The position numbers were made by a program, and so were the translations under genes. From positions 1 through 9,231 of the forward strand of contig QMTB01000045.1 of the NCBI GenBank assembly GCA_003649845.1: a DNA stretch of 9,231 nucleotides, written 5' to 3'. The notes beneath the pieces were generated by a model. It was given only the letters and a program-made list of their open reading frames with translations. It was not told where the DNA came from and made no database searches. Of the stretch, positions 6,677 through 9,231 are shown piece after piece. Source of the DNA: Thermoplasmata archaeon (GTDB taxonomy: Archaea; Thermoplasmatota; E2; DHVEG-1). Numbering within the stretch: the stretch's first letter is position 1; each line of letters begins with the position of its first letter.

Positions 6677-7594
6677 CTAATCTCCTCTACCTATCTCTAT
6701 CATTTTAATCAGAGGTCTCCTTGCTTTTTCTATGATATCTGATGGTAGATTCAATATAGGTTCTAGATTTTTTAGACTTTTCATAACCTTATCTAATGTA
6801 ATTTTCTTCATATTCGGACAAATAGCAGTTGCTACTGGATAGAATTTCTTCTCTGGGTTCTCTTTTCTTAGACGATAACATAATTCTTTTTCTGTGCCAA
6901 TGATAAACTCATTCTTCTTAGATTGGGATACATATCTAACCATTCCATTGGTTGAAAAAACTTGATATGCTATATCTATAACCTCTGGTTGGCATTCTGG
7001 ATGCACTATTATCTCTGCCTTAGGGTGTTCTTCTTTCAATTTTAGTATATCTTCCCTTTTTATCCTGCTATGATGAGTAGGGCATATACCTGGCCATAGT
7101 ATAATATTTTTATCTTTAATGAATCTTTTAACATACAAACCTAGGTTTCTATCTGGTATGAAGATAATCTCCTTTTCTTTAATATTTTTAATGATTTTTA
7201 CTGCATTAGATGATGTACAGCATATATCTGACACTGCTTTTACTTCTGCTGTAGTGTTAACATATGATACAGTTGCTGCATCTGGATGGTCTTCTTGAAA
7301 CCATTTTAGGCTTTCTACATCAACCATCTCCGCAAGTGGACATATAGCATCGGTAGATGGATGAATAACTGTTTTTTCAGGGTTGAGTATCTTCGCTGTT
7401 TCTACCATAAAATTTACGCCACAAAATATTATATGTTTAGATGAAACTTTAGTTGCTATTTGAGCTAGATATAAGGAATCTCCTACATAGTCTGCTATAT
7501 CTTGTATCTCAGGTAGTTGATAGTTATGAGCTAAGATAACAGCATCTTTCTCTTTTTTAAGCTCTTGGATTTCCTTTTTTTGATTCGTCTTCAT
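6677..7594 (-). CDS. nadA: Quinolinate synthase NadA ([4Fe-4S])
   Basis: Condenses iminoaspartate with dihydroxyacetone phosphate to quinolinate in de novo NAD synthesis, using an oxygen-sensitive [4Fe-4S] cluster as a Lewis acid. The 305-residue length matches the short archaeal/thermophile form. Three cysteines sit at the cluster-ligand positions: C85 (AICPLAEM), C171 (PGICPTHH) and C259 (AICPNMKK). Other family signatures are ILAHNYQLPEIQDIADYVGDS split over 20-40, GVNFMVETAKIL (59-70), IPDRNLG (146-152) and VHPECQPEV (197-205). It is the first gene of the - strand operon, ahead of iscS and iscU, which provides a direct route for cluster supply. GAGGT (complement of 7606-7610) lies 11 nt upstream of the ATG. 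The iminoaspartate-forming partner (NadB or aspartate dehydrogenase) is not in the window. Confidence 0.97.
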   Translation of the reverse strand: MKTNQKKEIQELKKEKDAVILAHNYQLPEIQDIADYVGDSLYLAQIATKVSSKHIIFCGVNFMVETAKILNPEKTVIHPSTDAICPLAEMVDVESLKWFQEDHPDAATVSYVNTTAEVKAVSDICCTSSNAVKIIKNIKEKEIIFIPDRNLGLYVKRFIKDKNIILWPGICPTHHSRIKREDILKLKEEHPKAEIIVHPECQPEVIDIAYQVFSTNGMVRYVSQSKKNEFIIGTEKELCYRLRKENPEKKFYPVATAICPNMKKITLDKVMKSLKNLEPILNLPSDIIEKARRPLIKMIEIGRGD

Positions 7595-7694
7595 TTTTTC
7601 TTACGACCTCATATTTTTTTATTAACTTATCTTTCGATTTAAAAATCAAACCTTTTAACAGTGATTTTTAGTAGCCTCTGATGATAATCTTCTT
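7595..7694 (-). promoter_or_regulatory. Leader region of the nadA-iscS-iscU-queD-queC operon
   Basis: A 100 bp gap between the thi4 stop and the nadA ATG, the only sizeable gap on this strand between 8507 and 2765, so the likely place for an operon promoter and/or a thi4 terminator. It contains GAGGT as a ribosome-binding site (complement of 7606-7610), AT-rich TATA-like stretches on the - strand near 7612-7628 and 7636-7646, and a small inverted repeat GATTT-AA-AAATC at 7636-7647. Read through thi4, the run of T's in that repeat could also act as a terminator. Nothing recognisable as a riboswitch was seen. The promoter assignment is inferred from gene spacing. Confidence 0.35.
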
Positions 7695-8507
7695 CTATAG
7701 GGAAATCTGTTTCAGTTCCTCCTCATCTTTTCTATTCCTGAGTAGATTATATGCTATTTCTCCACCTTTTCTACCTGAAATAAGCACCCCGCTGAATGTT
7801 GGTCCCGTTCTTGGTAGACCATAGGTAGTTGATACAGCCATTCCAACTGCAATTACTCCAGGATGGATTTCACCTGTATGTTCTACTACGGTATCCTCAG
7901 ATTTTTCTACCCACATACCTCCAAATCCAGGTGTTTTAATCAATTTTCTATCCTCTAATCTCCTTACAACCACTGCATCATGACCGCTTGCATCTATAAC
8001 AATTTTTGATTCAAGAGCTATAGGATCAACACAGGTTATCTCTCTTGGAAGAGAGGAAACCGGTGTCCAGTTTACAACTACTCCTCCAACGCGGTTGTTT
8101 TCTCTAATTACGATATCTTCAAAGCTGGTCGTATTGAGTATTTTAACTCCTAGGTCACAGGTTGATGCGATTAATTTAGAGCAGGCATGTGGACCATTTG
8201 TTACATAAAGATCCTTGGAATATTCTCTATACGGTATTTCTAGTTCATCTAGTATCTCCTCTCCAGGTGTTCTTATCGTAATAGTATTCATTAGATATCC
8301 TCCTATCCAAAATCCTCCTCCTAGATAGTTGTTCCTCTCTATAATTAATACTTTTACTCCCTTTTTTGCGAGTTCTCTTGCTGCCATAAGTCCGCTTGGA
8401 CCACCGCCTATTACTATTACATCATTCTTGGTATGACTCTTCATTTTTTTAATAGATTCGTCTAATATTGCATTTGTTATCTGACTCTCAGTTGCATATC
8501 CAAACAT
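7695..8507 (-). CDS. thi4: Thi4-type thiazole synthase (thiamine biosynthesis)
   Basis: Makes the thiazole moiety of thiamine from NAD, glycine and a sulfur source in an iron-dependent reaction. The 270-residue protein has a Rossmann dinucleotide site IGGGPSG (33-39) with the following acidic residue in LIIERN (Glu57), the Thi4 stretch YLGGGFWIGGYLMN (61-74), PREITCVDP with Cys159 and Asp161, SGHDAVVV with His176, and the C-terminal LPRTGPTFSG (231-240). Cys159 aligns by motif with the sulfur-donating cysteine of yeast and Haloferax Thi4, whereas methanococcal enzymes carry His and use sulfide. A paralogous possibility, ribose-1,5-bisphosphate isomerase, is less likely given the intact Thi4 motifs. 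A strong Shine-Dalgarno AGGAGGA lies 7 nt before the ATG. The gene is divergent from the VIT-like gene and 100 bp upstream of nadA on the same strand. Confidence 0.93.
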   Translation of the reverse strand: MFGYATESQITNAILDESIKKMKSHTKNDVIVIGGGPSGLMAARELAKKGVKVLIIERNNYLGGGFWIGGYLMNTITIRTPGEEILDELEIPYREYSKDLYVTNGPHACSKLIASTCDLGVKILNTTSFEDIVIRENNRVGGVVVNWTPVSSLPREITCVDPIALESKIVIDASGHDAVVVRRLEDRKLIKTPGFGGMWVEKSEDTVVEHTGEIHPGVIAVGMAVSTTYGLPRTGPTFSGVLISGRKGGEIAYNLLRNRKDEEELKQISL

Positions 8508-8514
8508 TTATTTA

Positions 8515-8521
8515 TCCTCCT
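8515..8521 (-). promoter_or_regulatory. Strong Shine-Dalgarno of thi4
   Basis: On the - strand the sequence AGGAGGA, complementary to the 3' end of 16S rRNA, stands 7 nt upstream of the thi4 ATG (8505-8507). It fixes the start codon. It is the strongest ribosome-binding site in the window and implies a leadered thi4 transcript, unlike the VIT-like gene on the other strand, which has none. Confidence 0.75.
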
Positions 8522-8532
8522 ACATCATTAAG

Positions 8533-8567
8533 TTAACAATTGTTAAATACATTTTGTGATATATAGA
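8533..8567 (-). promoter_or_regulatory. Putative thi4 promoter with a 14 bp palindrome over the start site
   Basis: On the - strand a TATA-like CTATATATC occupies 8559-8567. At normal archaeal spacing transcription would start near 8535-8540. Exactly there lies a perfect palindrome, TTAACAATTGTTAA (8533-8546). A symmetrical site over the start point is where archaeal repressors commonly bind to block RNA polymerase recruitment. The palindrome is directly visible; the promoter and operator roles are inferred. Confidence 0.4.
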
Positions 8568-8593
8568 GTTTATCCTTCAACAAAATCTTATTT

Positions 8594-8622
8594 TTCTACT
8601 TAGTAGAAGAAAACATAAAAAT
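8594..8622 (+). promoter_or_regulatory. Inverted repeat and putative promoter of the VIT-like gene
   Basis: A perfect 7 bp inverted repeat with a 1 nt centre, TTCTACT-T-AGTAGAA, spans 8594-8608. Just after it is an A-rich TATA-like stretch (CATAAAAATA, about 8614-8623), placing a start site near 8642-8648, essentially at the ATG of the VIT-like gene. This would give a leaderless mRNA, consistent with the absence of a Shine-Dalgarno. The repeat adjoins the TATA-like box and could be a regulator site. The repeat is seen; its function is inferred. Confidence 0.38.
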
Positions 8623-8647
8623 AAGTATTCCCTATTCTTTCAACTTA

Positions 8648-9130
8648 ATGAAACATTCTATAAAAACTGGTTTAAGTTTTGGTTTGACTTCTGGGGTAAT
8701 AACGACTATAGGTCTAATGGTTGGACTTAACTCTGGAACACACTCAAAGATAGTAGTAATAGGAGGGGTATTAACTATAGCAATAGCAGATGCATTCTCA
8801 GATGCTCTAGGTATACATATCTCAGAAGAATCAGAGAATAAACATACCTTCACAGAGATATGGGAGGCAACCTTATCTACATTCTTATCTAAATTCATCT
8901 TCGCATCTACATTTATCATACCCGTTATAATACTCCCATTATCAATCTCAATAATAGTAAGCATACTATGGGGTCTCACTCTGATAACCATTTTCAGTTT
9001 CTACATCGCCAAAGGTCAAAGAACTAAACATTGGAAGATAATAATTGAGCACCTAATCATTGCAATAATTGTTATAATTATAACATACTATGTGGGAAAT
9101 TGGATAGGAACAACCTTCAATAGTTTATAA
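8648..9130 (+). CDS. VIT1/CCC1-like small membrane protein, possible Fe/Mn transporter
   Basis: A 160-residue polytopic membrane protein with about five hydrophobic helices (roughly 6-27, 34-56, 79-97, 99-121, 131-153). The first helix carries the glycine-rich FGLTSGVITTIGLMVGL typical of VIT1/CCC1-like proteins. The second continues into ADAFSDALGIHISEESE, placing Asp48, Asp52, His57 and Glu60/61/63 at a membrane border, with Glu70 (TFTEIWEA) after it; these are candidate metal ligands. VIT1 and CCC1 export Fe2+/Mn2+ from the cytoplasm, but they are longer and this protein has a shortened loop, so the substrate is unproven. There is no Shine-Dalgarno and a TATA-like box lies about 25-30 bp upstream, so translation is probably leaderless. 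It is divergent from thi4, whose product needs Fe(II), and close to Fe-S genes, which supports iron as a guess. Confidence 0.75.
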   Translation: MKHSIKTGLSFGLTSGVITTIGLMVGLNSGTHSKIVVIGGVLTIAIADAFSDALGIHISEESENKHTFTEIWEATLSTFLSKFIFASTFIIPVIILPLSISIIVSILWGLTLITIFSFYIAKGQRTKHWKIIIEHLIIAIIVIIITYYVGNWIGTTFNSL

Positions 9131-9164
9131 AGATAACATCTATTGTTCTAACTGGAAAATCCTC

Positions 9165-9230
9165 CTAAAATTGTTTTTTGAAATACTTGTCTATTTCTAT
9201 TAAAATTCTATTTATTTTTTCAATCCTATT
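9165..9230 (-). CDS. Possible C-terminal end of a gene entering from the right (partial)
   Basis: On the - strand one frame stays open from 9230 to a TAG stop at 9165-9167, 21 codons (ending KYFKKQF), while the other two frames hit stops within six codons. The residues alternate Ile/Leu with charged ones in a helix-like pattern. The fragment is too short and AT-rich for family assignment and could be chance. If real, the gene converges on the VIT-like gene with 34 bp between stops. An AGGAGGA follows the stop on this strand but no usable start codon lies behind it. Confidence 0.35.
   Translation of the reverse strand, partial: NRIEKINRILIEIDKYFKKQF
9171..9180 (+). terminator. Oligo-T run after the VIT-like gene
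   Basis: About 40 bp after the stop of the VIT-like gene there is a run of six T's (9174-9179) within a T-rich decamer. Archaeal RNA polymerase terminates at oligo-U tracts without needing a hairpin, and none is evident. In AT-rich DNA such runs are common, so support is modest. Confidence 0.3.
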
Positions 9231-9231
9231 A

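Noticed and set aside
8508..8647. TPP riboswitch upstream of thi4
   Set aside because: Neither strand of the 140 bp spacer shows the conserved CTGAGA and ACCTGA-type core of the THI element; only palindromes and TATA-like boxes are visible.
8632..8991. 119-codon - strand frame under the VIT-like gene
   Set aside because: The + strand frame encodes a coherent five-helix membrane protein with VIT-like motifs; the antisense product has none and has an unusual mix of Pro, Ile and Val typical of the complement of membrane codons.
1..9231. CRISPR arrays, tRNA or rRNA genes
   Set aside because: No regularly spaced direct repeats and no tRNA- or rRNA-like conserved segments were noticed on reading either strand; intergenic space is under 150 bp everywhere.

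Overview
This window is a compact, AT-rich stretch of archaeal chromosome. The archaeal assignment rests on gene content: a NOB1-type PIN/zinc-ribbon nuclease, a Ser-His-Asp (ER/archaeal-type) signal peptidase, an archaeal-style histidyl-tRNA synthetase, a Thi4-type thiazole synthase, and QueD/QueC, which in archaea lead towards archaeosine. TATA-like boxes and short or absent leaders fit. The mix of genes suggests a euryarchaeal or Thermoplasmatota-like lineage, but the exact group cannot be fixed by reading alone.

Layout. Bases 1-83 hold the last codons of an upstream + strand gene. From 167 to 2770 a + strand cluster encodes hisS, nob1 and a signal peptidase, with the last two overlapping by GTGA. 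It converges on, and overlaps by 6 bp, a - strand operon running from 7594 down to 2765: nadA, iscS, iscU, queD, queC, with gaps of 3, 7 and 3 bp and a final ATGA overlap. Upstream, on the same strand after a 100 bp gap, lies thi4 (8507 to 7695). A 140 bp divergent spacer with two perfect palindromes separates thi4 from a + strand VIT/CCC1-like membrane protein gene (8648-9130). The right edge may hold the end of another - strand gene.

The standout feature is iscU. Its reading frame is 509 codons instead of about 130, because a 380-residue intein with a two-motif LAGLIDADG homing endonuclease domain is inserted directly before the first Fe-S ligand cysteine of the scaffold (GNPV / intein / CGD). 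Removing it gives a 129-residue IscU with all expected ligands (Cys37, Asp39, Cys62, His105, Cys106).

Functional theme. IscS supplies persulfide sulfur and IscU assembles [Fe-S] clusters. NadA, the first gene of the operon, is itself a [4Fe-4S] enzyme of NAD synthesis. QueD and QueC make 7-deazaguanine precursors through a pathway whose middle enzyme, QueE (not seen here), is a radical-SAM Fe-S protein. Thi4 is an iron-dependent, sulfur-incorporating enzyme, and the divergent VIT-like protein is a candidate Fe/Mn transporter. The right two thirds of the window therefore read as an iron/sulfur cofactor neighbourhood whose central scaffold depends on protein splicing.
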